From Bacteroides sp. 51 (GTDB taxonomy: Bacteria > Bacteroidota > Bacteroidia > Bacteroidales > Bacteroidaceae): a stretch of 64,000 nt of DNA. Shown piece by piece: positions 9,816-17,802 of this stretch. The stretch is taken from NCBI RefSeq assembly GCF_010500965.1, contig NZ_QVMI01000034.1, positions 1 to 64,000 on the forward strand, given 5' to 3'. Numbering within the stretch: the first letter of the stretch is position 1; every line of letters begins with the position of its first letter. The notes under the pieces were generated by a model, which was not told the DNA's origin, did no database searches, and saw nothing but the letters and a program-made list of their open reading frames with translations. A program made the translations under genes and the position numbers.

Positions 9816-9846
9816 ATTGGTTATATACTTTTTCTCACTATATTTG
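9816..9846 (+). promoter_or_regulatory. promoter of the transglutaminase-like lipoprotein gene
   Basis: TTGG at 9816 and TATATTTG at 9839-9846, about 19 bp apart, fit the Bacteroidetes -33/-7 promoter. Transcription near 9853 rules out the in-frame start at 9817 and supports the ATG at 9883. Confidence 0.65.
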
Positions 9847-9882
9847 CGCCTATCTATTAAATCAACTTTATTTCAACAATAT

Positions 9883-11775
9883 ATGAATAACTCTATTTTT
9901 ACTGTAACGATTATTACCACGATATTAACTCTTGTATCATGTGATAAAACGCCAAATAAACTGGAGAATGCGCTACAGCTTTCGGGAGAGAACCAATCGG
10001 AATTAAAAAAGGTAATAGATCACTATTCAGAAAACGAGTCTGATAGTTTGAAATTGCAGGCAGCTATTTTTCTTATCGAGAATATGCCGGGACATTATTC
10101 TGTATCAGGAAGTATAGTAGACAAGCATGCCAGAAAAATCGAAGAAGAATATCATATACTCGATGACAATCTGAAGAAAGTAATCTTGACCGTTCCATTC
10201 CGTAAAGGGAAGCTATCGGCTTTAGCCTCTAGAACATTTGATTTGGAAGTTATCAAAGCCGAATATCTTATTTCTATTATTGACAATGCGATAGAAAAAT
10301 GGGAATCATGCTATTGGCTGGAAGGCATCCCATTTGAAAGTTTCTGCGAATATGTATTACCTTATCGTCTGGATTATGAGCCTCTCTTCCCTTATAATGA
10401 TTCATTAATGACAGCATGGAGAAAAATAGATGAGGAGTTAAAGAGATATCCAGATTATCGGGCAGACCTAAAAGAAGTTTGGAACTATGAAGGTATATAT
10501 GCAGAAAAAGCAGGCCGATCCAGAAGTAAAGACCAGGAGTTGATAAGAGCAATCAACAAGAGCTTTAATTACGACTGTTTCGATGAAGCTTTTTATGAAG
10601 TAATCAATATGCGGGCATCGGGGATTCCATCAACAATAGATTTAGTACCTGCATGGGCCAACAGAAACAGTGGTCACTCCTGGAAAGTAATTCTCGATCC
10701 GAAATATATGAATCAAGTGGGTAATATTCATGGACAAGAAGTACACTCAATGGCCGGAAAAATATATAGAATAACTTATTCACATAATCCGATCCCAAAA
10801 TCTAATGGAAAAGATATGATTCCCGCTTTTTTCCTCTCACCTTTCCATAAAGACGTCACTACCCATTATGTTAACACGTCGGATGTCTGTATCGACCTTC
10901 ATTCTATTCCAAACGATAAACCCGACCATTTGTATCTTTCTGTATTCAACACAAAGGAATGGAAACCGATTGCCTGGAGTAATATTAAACAAGGACGGGC
11001 AACATTTGAAAATATGGAGACCGGAATAATCTATTTACCCGTTTACTATAAGGAAAAAGATCAAGCATCAACTCGCTTTCCATTTTTACTCGGATTTGAT
11101 GGACGTACAACTTTTTTTGAACCGGATACGAGTAACTGCACATCTATTTATTTTGTTCGCAAATATCCTATATCAACTACTAAATTAAATTGGAATAAAT
11201 TCTCCAAAGATCATCGTTTTGAAGCATCCAGATTTCCTGATTTCAGAGATGCAGAACTTATCTATTATTCGACAGAAGTTAATCCGATTTTAGGATATAC
11301 AACAATAAATATTCCAGATAAAAATAAAACATGTAGATATTGGAGAGTAATCAGTGATAGTCGGATTGCTGCCATAGGTGAGATTGAATTTTTCAATAAG
11401 AACGGAAATAAACTCACGGGGAATTTAATTAAAGGAGATGGTGAAAACGAAAGTGTTAAAAATGCGTTTGATAATGATGTGCTGACATTTGCCAAAGGAG
11501 ACGTATGGTATGGGTTAGATTTGGGTGATTCAGTAGAAGTCAACCAAGTGAGATATATCCCAAGAACCGATGCAAACAATATTTTCCCGGGGCACACCTA
11601 TGAGTTGCTGTATTATGATAATGGCTGGATTTCGGTTGAAGTTCAAGAAGCTACCGATGAGTATCTTCAATTTCATAATGTACCCTCAAATGCTGTATAT
11701 TGGTTAAGAAATCTAACCGAAGGAATAGAAGAACGAGTGTTTATTTACCGTAAAGGAAAGATTATCTGGTATTGA
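9883..11775 (+). CDS. lipoprotein with transglutaminase-like core
   Basis: 630 residues from the ATG at 9883, chosen because the promoter lies inside the longer frame and because a lipobox (TLVSCDKTP) then follows a normal signal peptide. Residues about 230-275 look like the transglutaminase-like/cysteine-protease fold: C232 in YDCFDEAFY, then RASGIPSTIDLVP, H265 in NSGHSW and D272, a Cys-His-Asp order. The last 150 residues, with GLDLGDSVEVNQVRYIPR, look like a carbohydrate-binding or discoidin-like beta domain. This layout is common in Bacteroidetes surface lipoproteins. The substrate is unknown. It is divergent from the HExxH operon, and the two may share regulation. Confidence 0.72.
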   Translation: MNNSIFTVTIITTILTLVSCDKTPNKLENALQLSGENQSELKKVIDHYSENESDSLKLQAAIFLIENMPGHYSVSGSIVDKHARKIEEEYHILDDNLKKVILTVPFRKGKLSALASRTFDLEVIKAEYLISIIDNAIEKWESCYWLEGIPFESFCEYVLPYRLDYEPLFPYNDSLMTAWRKIDEELKRYPDYRADLKEVWNYEGIYAEKAGRSRSKDQELIRAINKSFNYDCFDEAFYEVINMRASGIPSTIDLVPAWANRNSGHSWKVILDPKYMNQVGNIHGQEVHSMAGKIYRITYSHNPIPKSNGKDMIPAFFLSPFHKDVTTHYVNTSDVCIDLHSIPNDKPDHLYLSVFNTKEWKPIAWSNIKQGRATFENMETGIIYLPVYYKEKDQASTRFPFLLGFDGRTTFFEPDTSNCTSIYFVRKYPISTTKLNWNKFSKDHRFEASRFPDFRDAELIYYSTEVNPILGYTTINIPDKNKTCRYWRVISDSRIAAIGEIEFFNKNGNKLTGNLIKGDGENESVKNAFDNDVLTFAKGDVWYGLDLGDSVEVNQVRYIPRTDANNIFPGHTYELLYYDNGWISVEVQEATDEYLQFHNVPSNAVYWLRNLTEGIEERVFIYRKGKIIWY

Positions 11776-11878
11776 CAATAAAACCATAAAGTACACAGAG
11801 TTAAGGTGGGATCCCTATCCCTCTTATCTATATGGTGAGATATCTACGACATCCCAGTGATATCTTGGTATGCTTTTC

Positions 11879-11965
11879 TCACTCTTCCCAGATAGCCTTT
11901 GGTGCAATAGAAAATACCATCAACGTTAAAATCACCACAAACAACAAATTTTGTAATATAGACAT
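11879..11965 (-). CDS. possible 28-residue membrane peptide
   Basis: A short frame encodes one hydrophobic helix (LLFVVILTLMVFSIAP) followed by KAIWEE. On the minus strand a -7 box TATTTTTG lies at 11983-11976, only 10 nt from the ATG, so the message would be nearly leaderless. It is divergent from the promoter at 11989. The size and shape fit small regulatory or toxin-like membrane peptides, but no family is recognised, and the frame is short enough to be chance. Confidence 0.35.
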   Translation of the reverse strand: MSILQNLLFVVILTLMVFSIAPKAIWEE

Positions 11966-11996
11966 TGCAATATTGCAAAAATAAGTCCTATCTTTG
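11965..11996. promoter_or_regulatory. back-to-back promoters
   Basis: On the plus strand TTG at 11965 and TATCTTTG at 11989-11996 form a promoter for the gene at 12020. On the minus strand TATTTTTG covers 11983-11976. Between them ATTGCAATATTGCAA is a small inverted repeat that could be an operator shared by both directions. Confidence 0.55.
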
Positions 11997-12019
11997 CGCC
12001 CGAATTTGACGAAGTGGTT

Positions 12020-12397
12020 ATGAAAGTATTCTTCAAATATAGTGTCTTGACTCTTCTCGCCATCTGCTTTCATATGGAGATAGCGGAAGCATGGGATATG
12101 TCTATGGATGAACTTCCGGCCACCTCCGAACAGCAGTTTGTTGCTTATCAGGTGCAAACTACCCGTCAGGCGATCAATAAATTCTATGAACACTGTCCGA
12201 GTATGCCTTGCGATCTTGTTCATAATACGTCAAAAGATGTTCCGACAGCCAAATACATTCTTCGGGCAACCAACTCATTTGGTAAATCGAGTCCGGAACA
12301 AGATACATTTAAGAAAAATCATTTCCGTATTTCCATTCTTTACTCCTCTGATCCAAACTCTTACTATGTATTTGGATTGAGGAAAATCGTTATTTAG
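12020..12397 (+). CDS. small exported protein of unknown function
   Basis: 125 residues with a signal peptide (VLTLLAICFHMEIAEA) and a mature part with two cysteines in HCPSMPCDL that could form a disulphide. No family is recognised. The start at ATG 12020 is favoured over an in-frame GTG at 12014 by the promoter at 11989-11996, which leaves a leader of about 17 nt. It sits alone before nuoA and need not be functionally linked to it. Confidence 0.6.
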   Translation: MKVFFKYSVLTLLAICFHMEIAEAWDMSMDELPATSEQQFVAYQVQTTRQAINKFYEHCPSMPCDLVHNTSKDVPTAKYILRATNSFGKSSPEQDTFKKNHFRISILYSSDPNSYYVFGLRKIVI

Positions 12398-12438
12398 ACA
12401 CTTCTCCTAAACAATCCGGATACTTATTACATTATTAA

Positions 12439-12470
12439 CTTATACAATTCTTCGCGAGAGTTCGTATAAG
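12439..12470. promoter_or_regulatory. inverted repeat upstream of nuoA
   Basis: CTTATAC at 12439-12445 pairs with GTATAAG at 12464-12470, and inner bases extend the stem around TCGCG. It could terminate the preceding transcript or be an operator for the nuo operon. A weak promoter-like TGTATTTG follows at 12475-12482, but it does not match TAnnTTTG. Confidence 0.4.
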
Positions 12471-12513
12471 GTCTTGTATTTGCAAATTACATCATAAACT
12501 ATCATATTCAATT

Positions 12514-12864
12514 ATGAACTTTACACTTCTGGTCGTAGCCTTCTTAACGGCTATCACACTGGTTGCAGCGGCTATACTGATAGCCAAAGCCATTTCTCCG
12601 CGCTCCTACAATGCGCAAAAAATGGAGGCCTATGAATGTGGAATCCCCACCCGGGGTAAATCGTGGATGCAATTCCGTGTAGGATACTACCTGTTTGCCA
12701 TCCTCTTCCTGATGTTCGATGTAGAAACCGTATTCCTGTTTCCGTGGGCAGTCATTGCCAAAGACCTGGGAACCGACGGACTTATCAGTATCCTGTTCTT
12801 CTTTATCATTCTTGTTCTAGGCCTTGCTTACGCCTGGAGGAAAGGAGCGTTGGAATGGAAGTAA
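12514..12864 (+). CDS. nuoA: NADH-quinone oxidoreductase subunit A
   Basis: Small membrane subunit (116 residues) of complex I next to the quinone site. Three transmembrane helices are evident. The conserved loop [12 protein letters not shown] and the acidic helix [12 protein letters not shown] are NuoA hallmarks. It opens the operon nuoABCDHIJKLMN, and nuoB overlaps its end by 10 bp, so the two are translationally coupled. Confidence 0.95.
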   Translation: MNFTLLVVAFLTAITLVAAAILIAKAISPRSYNAQKMEAYECGIPTRGKSWMQFRVGYYLFAILFLMFDVETVFLFPWAVIAKDLGTDGLISILFFFIILVLGLAYAWRKGALEWK

Positions 12865-13436
12865 AAAAGCCCAAAATAAAATCAATTCCTTATGAGGAGT
12901 TCAAAGACAATGAAACGTTGGAGAACATGGTTAAACAGCTTAACGAAGGCGGAACAAGCGTATTCGTTGGAGCGTTGGACGATGTTATCAACTGGGGACG
13001 AAGCAACTCGCTGTGGCCACTTACCTTCGCAACCAGTTGTTGCGGGATCGAATTTATGGCGCTTGGTGCCGCACGTTACGACATGGCCCGCTTTGGGTTT
13101 GAAGTAGCCCGTGCCAGTCCGCGACAAGCCGATATGATCATGGTTTGCGGAACGATTACCGATAAGATGGCTCCGGTTCTGAAACGTTTATATGATCAGA
13201 TGGCCGACCCGAAGTATGTTGTCGCCGTAGGCGGATGTGCAGTAAGTGGTGGCCCATTCAAGAAATCCTACCATGTGGTGAATGGTGTAGATAAGATATT
13301 ACCTGTCGATGTATATATTCCCGGCTGCCCTCCCCGACCCGAGGCTTTTCTTTACGGTATGATGCAGTTGCAACGTAAAGTGAAAGTAGAGAAATTCTTT
13401 GGAGGTGTTAACAAAAAGGAGAAGAGAAATGAATGA
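12855..13436 (+). CDS. nuoB: NADH-quinone oxidoreductase subunit B
   Basis: Peripheral-arm subunit that carries cluster N2, the electron donor to quinone. In the 193 residues all four N2 ligand cysteines are present: C62-C63 in [10 protein letters not shown]128 in VGGCAVSGG and C158 in IPGCPPRPE. The ATG at 12855 was chosen because it gives the family's N terminus; the frame is open further upstream inside nuoA. It overlaps both neighbours by about 10 bp. Confidence 0.95.
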   Translation: MEVKKPKIKSIPYEEFKDNETLENMVKQLNEGGTSVFVGALDDVINWGRSNSLWPLTFATSCCGIEFMALGAARYDMARFGFEVARASPRQADMIMVCGTITDKMAPVLKRLYDQMADPKYVVAVGGCAVSGGPFKKSYHVVNGVDKILPVDVYIPGCPPRPEAFLYGMMQLQRKVKVEKFFGGVNKKEKRNE

Positions 13437-14988
13437 GATCATAGAAACGACAGCGGAAGAGCTACACGACCTGGCACTCAAGCTACGTAATGAAAAACAA
13501 ATGGACTTCCTGGAAAGCCTGACCGGTATGGACTGGGGAGATAAGCTAGGTGTGGTGTATCATTTGGAATCGACTGTTACCGGTGAACGCCTGGTGGTTA
13601 AAGCAACCGTAGAACGCGAAACCCCGGAATTGCCCACAGTCTCTGATATCTGGAAGGCGGCAGAATTGAATGAACGCGAAGTCTACGATTTCTTTGGTAT
13701 CCTGTTCATCAATCACCCCGACCTGCGGCGTTTGTACCTGCGTAACGACTGGGTAGGCCACCCCTTCCGCAAGGATGACGACCCAACTGACGACCGCAAC
13801 CCGCTCCGTATGAGCAATGAAATTACATTGGATACTACATACGAGTTGGAGTTGGATGCGGACGGAACCATCAAAGATAAAGAGAACGTCATCTTTGACG
13901 ACCGCGAATATGTGGTAAACATTGGGCCTCAACACCCGGCCACACATGGGGTACTCCGTTTCCGCGTATCACTGGAAGGGGAGATCATCAAGAAGATAGA
14001 CGTGAACTGCGGATACATCCACCGGGGAATTGAGAAGATGAGCGAAAGCCTCACCTACCCTCAGATTCTGGCATTGACCGACCGTTTGGATTATCTAGCC
14101 GCACATCAAAACCGCCATGCACTTTGTATGTGCATTGAAAAGGCTATGGGCATTGAAGTCTCGGAACGTGTACAATACATCCGTACCATTATGGATGAGC
14201 TGCAACGCATCGACTCGCACTTGCTATTCTACTCTGCGCTGTGTATGGACTTAGGTGGTTTGACCGCCTTCTTTTACGGATTCCGCGACAGAGAGAAGAT
14301 TCTGGATATCTTCGAAGAGACCTGCGGCGGGCGCTTGATTATGAATTACAACACCATTGGGGGTGTACAAGCAGATATTCATCCGAACTTTGTTCGCCGT
14401 GTGAAAGAATTCATCCCCTATATGCGTGGAATTATCCATGAATACCACGATATCTTCACCGGAAATATCATTGCTCAACAGCGTATGAAGGGTGTAGGTG
14501 TGCTCACTCGCGAGGATGCTATTTCATTCGGGGCAACCGGAGGTTCGGGTCGTGCATCGGGTTGGGCATGCGATGTTCGTAAACGCATACCGTACGCTAT
14601 GTATGATAAGGTAGATTTCAAAGAGATTGTCTACACCGAAGGCGACTGCTTTGCCCGCTATATGGTGCGTATGGACGAGATCATGGAATCCATGAAGATC
14701 ATTGAACAACTGATTGATAACATTCCCGAAGGAAACTATCAGGAAAAGACGAAACCGATTATCCGTGTGCCGGAAGGCGAATATTACACTGCCGTAGAAG
14801 GTAGCCGCGGAGAGTTTGGTGTATATCTCGAAAGCCGTGGAGAGAAATCTCCTTACCGCTTAAAGTTCCGCAGCACTGGGCTGCCTTTGGTATCTGTAGT
14901 CGATACCATCGCCACCGGTGGCAAGATTGCCGACTTGATCGCTATCGGCGGAACGCTGGATTATGTAGTACCGGACATCGATCGCTAA
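13429..14988 (+). CDS. nuoCD: NADH-quinone oxidoreductase fused subunits C/D
   Basis: 519 residues. Residues 1 to about 130 are the 30-kDa (NuoC) domain with [19 protein letters not shown] and [10 protein letters not shown]. From about 155 on is the 49-kDa (NuoD) domain, beginning [15 protein letters not shown], with [10 protein letters not shown] and the C-terminal [18 protein letters not shown]. Together with NuoB it forms the quinone pocket. A fused nuoCD also occurs in E. coli. The start at 13429 follows a purine-rich AAAAAGGAGAAGAG, one of few Shine-Dalgarno-like sequences here, and overlaps nuoB by 8 bp. No nuoE, nuoF or nuoG follows. Confidence 0.95.
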   Translation: MNEIIETTAEELHDLALKLRNEKQMDFLESLTGMDWGDKLGVVYHLESTVTGERLVVKATVERETPELPTVSDIWKAAELNEREVYDFFGILFINHPDLRRLYLRNDWVGHPFRKDDDPTDDRNPLRMSNEITLDTTYELELDADGTIKDKENVIFDDREYVVNIGPQHPATHGVLRFRVSLEGEIIKKIDVNCGYIHRGIEKMSESLTYPQILALTDRLDYLAAHQNRHALCMCIEKAMGIEVSERVQYIRTIMDELQRIDSHLLFYSALCMDLGGLTAFFYGFRDREKILDIFEETCGGRLIMNYNTIGGVQADIHPNFVRRVKEFIPYMRGIIHEYHDIFTGNIIAQQRMKGVGVLTREDAISFGATGGSGRASGWACDVRKRIPYAMYDKVDFKEIVYTEGDCFARYMVRMDEIMESMKIIEQLIDNIPEGNYQEKTKPIIRVPEGEYYTAVEGSRGEFGVYLESRGEKSPYRLKFRSTGLPLVSVVDTIATGGKIADLIAIGGTLDYVVPDIDR

Positions 14989-14999
14989 AGCGATCTATG

Positions 15000-15108
15000 A
15001 TTTACGATTGGACGATTTACGATTTACGATTGAAGTAAGTCAGTAAACCCAGTTCGTAAATACAGACAGTAATTTCAATCGTAAATCGTAAATAATTAAA
15101 TCGTAAAT
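15000..15108. repeat. two-arm heptamer element, ATCGTAA family, between nuoCD and nuoH
   Basis: The left arm repeats TTTACGA and the right arm ATCGTAA, each about 35 nt and nearly complementary, around a core with GAAGTAAGTCAGTAAA. The same core is in the element at 17292-17397. The transcript can form a long hairpin between the two cistrons. Confidence 0.8.
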
Positions 15109-15113
15109 ACAAA

Positions 15114-16190
15114 GTGTTTGATTTTAGTATAGTAACAAACTGGATACACCAATTCCTCACTTCCTTTCTATCGGAAGGTTGGGCTGTATTCATTGAATGC
15201 GTGTTGATCGGGGTCTGTATTATCCTGGCATACGCCATATTGGCCATCGTCCTTATTCTAATGGAAAGAAAGGTTTGTGCCTTCTTCCAATGCCGCCTCG
15301 GGCCGATGCGTGTAGGGAAATGGGGGATCTTCCAGGTTTTTGCCGACGTAATCAAGATGCTGATCAAAGAGATCATCTCACTGAAGCACTCGGATAAATT
15401 CCTCTATGAGTTGGCACCTTTTATGGTGATTATTGCTTCTATCCTGGCTTTCGCCTGTATCCCAATCAGTAAGGGGTTGGAGGTGATTGACTTTAACGTT
15501 GGTGTATTCTTCCTGTTGGCCGCTTCATCTATCGGAGTAGTGGGCATTCTTTTGGCGGGATGGGGAAGTAACAACAAGTTTTCGCTTATCGGTGCTATGC
15601 GTAGTGGTGCGCAGATCATTAGTTATGAGCTGTCTGTCGGGTTATCCATCCTGACGATGGTGGTGTTCATGGGCACGATGCAGTTCTCCGAAATCGTTGA
15701 GGGACAATATACCGGATGGAATATCTTCCGTGCGCACATCCCTGCATTTATCGCTTTCATCATCTACCTGATTGCTGGTAATGCAGAAACAAACCGCGGT
15801 CCATTCGACTTGCCGGAAGCGGAGAGTGAGCTGACCGCCGGATACCATACCGAGTATTCGGGTATGCACTTCGGATTCTTCTATCTGGCCGAATACCTGA
15901 ATATGTTTATCATTGCATCTGTAGCGGCTACTATTTTTCTGGGTGGCTGGATGCCGTTGCATATTCCGGGACTGGAAGGCTTCAATAATGTAATGGATTA
16001 TATTCCGGGATTCATCTGGTTCTTTGCCAAAGCATTCTTTGTGGTATTCCTGCTGATGTGGATCAAGTGGACATTCCCACGCTTACGTATCGACCAGATC
16101 CTGAAACTGGAATGGAAGTATCTCGTTCCTATCAGCATGGTGAACCTGATACTTATGGTAGTTATCGTCATTTTTGAATTACACTTCTGA
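15114..16190 (+). CDS. nuoH: NADH-quinone oxidoreductase subunit H
   Basis: Membrane subunit (358 residues) joining the proton-pumping arm to the quinone chamber. About eight helices are evident. The conserved loops [35 protein letters not shown] and [15 protein letters not shown] are diagnostic. Translation starts at a GTG at 15114, immediately after the heptamer element; no ATG fits the family's N terminus. Confidence 0.95.
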   Translation: MFDFSIVTNWIHQFLTSFLSEGWAVFIECVLIGVCIILAYAILAIVLILMERKVCAFFQCRLGPMRVGKWGIFQVFADVIKMLIKEIISLKHSDKFLYELAPFMVIIASILAFACIPISKGLEVIDFNVGVFFLLAASSIGVVGILLAGWGSNNKFSLIGAMRSGAQIISYELSVGLSILTMVVFMGTMQFSEIVEGQYTGWNIFRAHIPAFIAFIIYLIAGNAETNRGPFDLPEAESELTAGYHTEYSGMHFGFFYLAEYLNMFIIASVAATIFLGGWMPLHIPGLEGFNNVMDYIPGFIWFFAKAFFVVFLLMWIKWTFPRLRIDQILKLEWKYLVPISMVNLILMVVIVIFELHF

Positions 16191-16197
16191 TTTAACT

Positions 16198-16275
16198 GTA
16201 GGGGCGGTTCGCGAACCGCCCAAGGCACAAGAAGTATAGTAAACCATTTCCGGGCGGTTCGCGAACCGCCCCTAC
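16198..16275. repeat. 78-bp two-arm palindromic element (copy 1)
   Basis: Two copies of the palindrome GGGCGGTTCGCGAACCGCCC flank a 30-nt core that contains AAACCATTTC; the outer ends are GTAG and CTAC. Copies of the same length lie at 31679-31756 and 38296-38373, and a single palindrome lies at 36946-36973. This copy separates nuoH from nuoI. Confidence 0.9.
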
Positions 16276-16291
16276 GGTAAAACTAAAGACA

Positions 16292-16771
16292 ATGGAAAAT
16301 AAGAATATAAATAGTTACTTCGGAGGTTTCTTCTACGGCCTGGGCACGCTGCTCACAGGAATGAAGACCAGCATGAAGGTATTCTTCCGGGCGAAAGTTA
16401 CGGAACAATATCCGGAGAATCGTAAGACATTGGTACTGTCCGAACGCTTTCGGGGTACGCTCAACATGCCGCATAACGAAAATAACGAGCATAAATGCGT
16501 GGCTTGTGGACTGTGCCAGTTGGCTTGTCCGAACGATACCATCGAGGTGATCAGTGAAATGATTGAAACAGAAGAGGGCAAGAAGAAGAAAATCCTGAAA
16601 ACGTATCACTACGATCTGGGAGCCTGTATGTTCTGCCAGTTGTGCGTTACGGCTTGTCCGCACGATGCAATTACCTTCGACCAACAGTTTGAACATGCCG
16701 TTTTTGACCGCAGCAAACTAATGATGACACTGAATCGCGAAGGAAGTAAAGTAATAGAAAAGAAGAAATAA
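16292..16771 (+). CDS. nuoI: NADH-quinone oxidoreductase subunit I
   Basis: Ferredoxin-type subunit (159 residues) that carries two 4Fe-4S clusters (N6a and N6b) and passes electrons to NuoB. Both motifs are intact: CVACGLCQLACP and CMFCQLCVTACP. In a complex I without NuoEFG this subunit lies at the exposed end of the electron wire and could be where the donor docks (inference). nuoJ starts 4 bp after its stop. Confidence 0.95.
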   Translation: MENKNINSYFGGFFYGLGTLLTGMKTSMKVFFRAKVTEQYPENRKTLVLSERFRGTLNMPHNENNEHKCVACGLCQLACPNDTIEVISEMIETEEGKKKKILKTYHYDLGACMFCQLCVTACPHDAITFDQQFEHAVFDRSKLMMTLNREGSKVIEKKK

Positions 16772-16774
16772 GAT

Positions 16775-17287
16775 ATGGGACTGACATTAGAAACAATCGT
16801 ATTTTTTGTGCTGGCTGCATTTATCATCGTGTTTTCGGTGATGACAGTAACCACAAAACGTATCGTACGCTCGGCAACCTACCTGCTTTTTGTCCTTTTT
16901 GCCACGGCAGGTATTTACTTCCTGTTGGGATACACCTTCCTCGGATCGGTACAGATCATGGTTTATGCCGGAGGGATCGTGGTACTCTACGTGTTCTCCA
17001 TCCTGCTCACTTCGGGCGATAATGACTATGCAGAGAAGTTGAAACGCAGCAAGTTCCTTGCCGGACTTGGAGCATCCCTTGCCGGATTGGTGGTTGTATT
17101 GTTCATTATATTGAAGAACAAGTTCATCTCCACTACGGATATCGAACCGGTAGAAATCAATATGAAAGTGATAGGTAATGCGCTATTGAGCAGCGACAAA
17201 TATGGATATGTATTGCCCTTTGAGGCAGTCAGCATCCTGCTATTGGCCTGCATCATTGGTGGATTACTCATTGCACGTAAAAGATGA
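16775..17287 (+). CDS. nuoJ: NADH-quinone oxidoreductase subunit J
   Basis: Membrane subunit of 170 residues with five predicted helices. The conserved pi-bulge helix appears as VQIMVYAGGIVVLYVFSILL. It contributes to the hydrophilic axis through the membrane arm. It lies 4 bp after nuoI and is separated from nuoK by a 106-bp heptamer hairpin element. Confidence 0.93.
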   Translation: MGLTLETIVFFVLAAFIIVFSVMTVTTKRIVRSATYLLFVLFATAGIYFLLGYTFLGSVQIMVYAGGIVVLYVFSILLTSGDNDYAEKLKRSKFLAGLGASLAGLVVVLFIILKNKFISTTDIEPVEINMKVIGNALLSSDKYGYVLPFEAVSILLLACIIGGLLIARKR

Positions 17288-17291
17288 AGGG

Positions 17292-17397
17292 ATTTACGAT
17301 TGGGCTATTTACAATTTACGATTGAAGTAAGTCAGTAAAACCTAATCGTAAACAGAGCAATTTCAATCGTAAATCGTAAATTATTAAATTGTAAATT
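17292..17397. repeat. two-arm heptamer element, ATCGTAA family, between nuoJ and nuoK
   Basis: Same layout and same core (GAAGTAAGTCAGTAAA) as at 15000-15108, with complementary arms of TTTACGA and ATCGTAA repeats. It ends at the nuoK start codon. Confidence 0.8.
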
Positions 17398-17703
17398 ATG
17401 AAGATGGAATATTACCTGATAGTTTCGACTATCATGTTCTTCGCCGGAGTTTACGGGTTCTTTACCCGCCGGAATACATTGGCTATCCTGATTTCAGTGG
17501 AGCTTATCCTGAATGCTACGGATATCAACTTTGCTGTATTCAACCGCTTCCTCTTCCCCGAAGGGATGGAAGGACACTTCTTTGCACTCTTCTCCATCGC
17601 CATATCGGCGGCAGAGACAGCAGTAGCTATTGCAATTATGATCAATATTTATCGTAACATACGGAGTATTCAGGTCAGGAATCTGGACGACTTAAAACAC
17701 TAA
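17398..17703 (+). CDS. nuoK: NADH-quinone oxidoreductase subunit K
   Basis: Antiporter-like small membrane subunit (101 residues, MrpC-related) with three helices. The conserved helix SVELILNATDINF contains the buried glutamate of NuoK, and AISAAETAVAIAIMI its second acidic position. The start codon abuts the repeat element; ATG 17398 or ATG 17404 is possible. Confidence 0.94.
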   Translation: MKMEYYLIVSTIMFFAGVYGFFTRRNTLAILISVELILNATDINFAVFNRFLFPEGMEGHFFALFSIAISAAETAVAIAIMINIYRNIRSIQVRNLDDLKH

Positions 17704-17707
17704 TCGC

Positions 17708-17802
17708 ATTTACAATTTACCATTTACGATTTACCATTTGAATGCACAATGCAATAAGAGGTAAGTAACAAATGGTAAATCGTAAATGGTAAATGGTAAA
17801 TT
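17708..17802. repeat. two-arm heptamer element, variant TTTACCA / TGGTAAA, between nuoK and nuoL
   Basis: Left arm AATTTACCATTTACGATT and right arm of TGGTAAA repeats are complementary around a core with AATGCACAATGC. It is a variant of the ATCGTAA family and again ends at a start codon. Confidence 0.75.

Noticed and set aside
12663-12854. Longer nuoB frame starting inside nuoA
   Set aside because: The extra residues have shadow composition; the NuoB family starts at the ATG at 12855.
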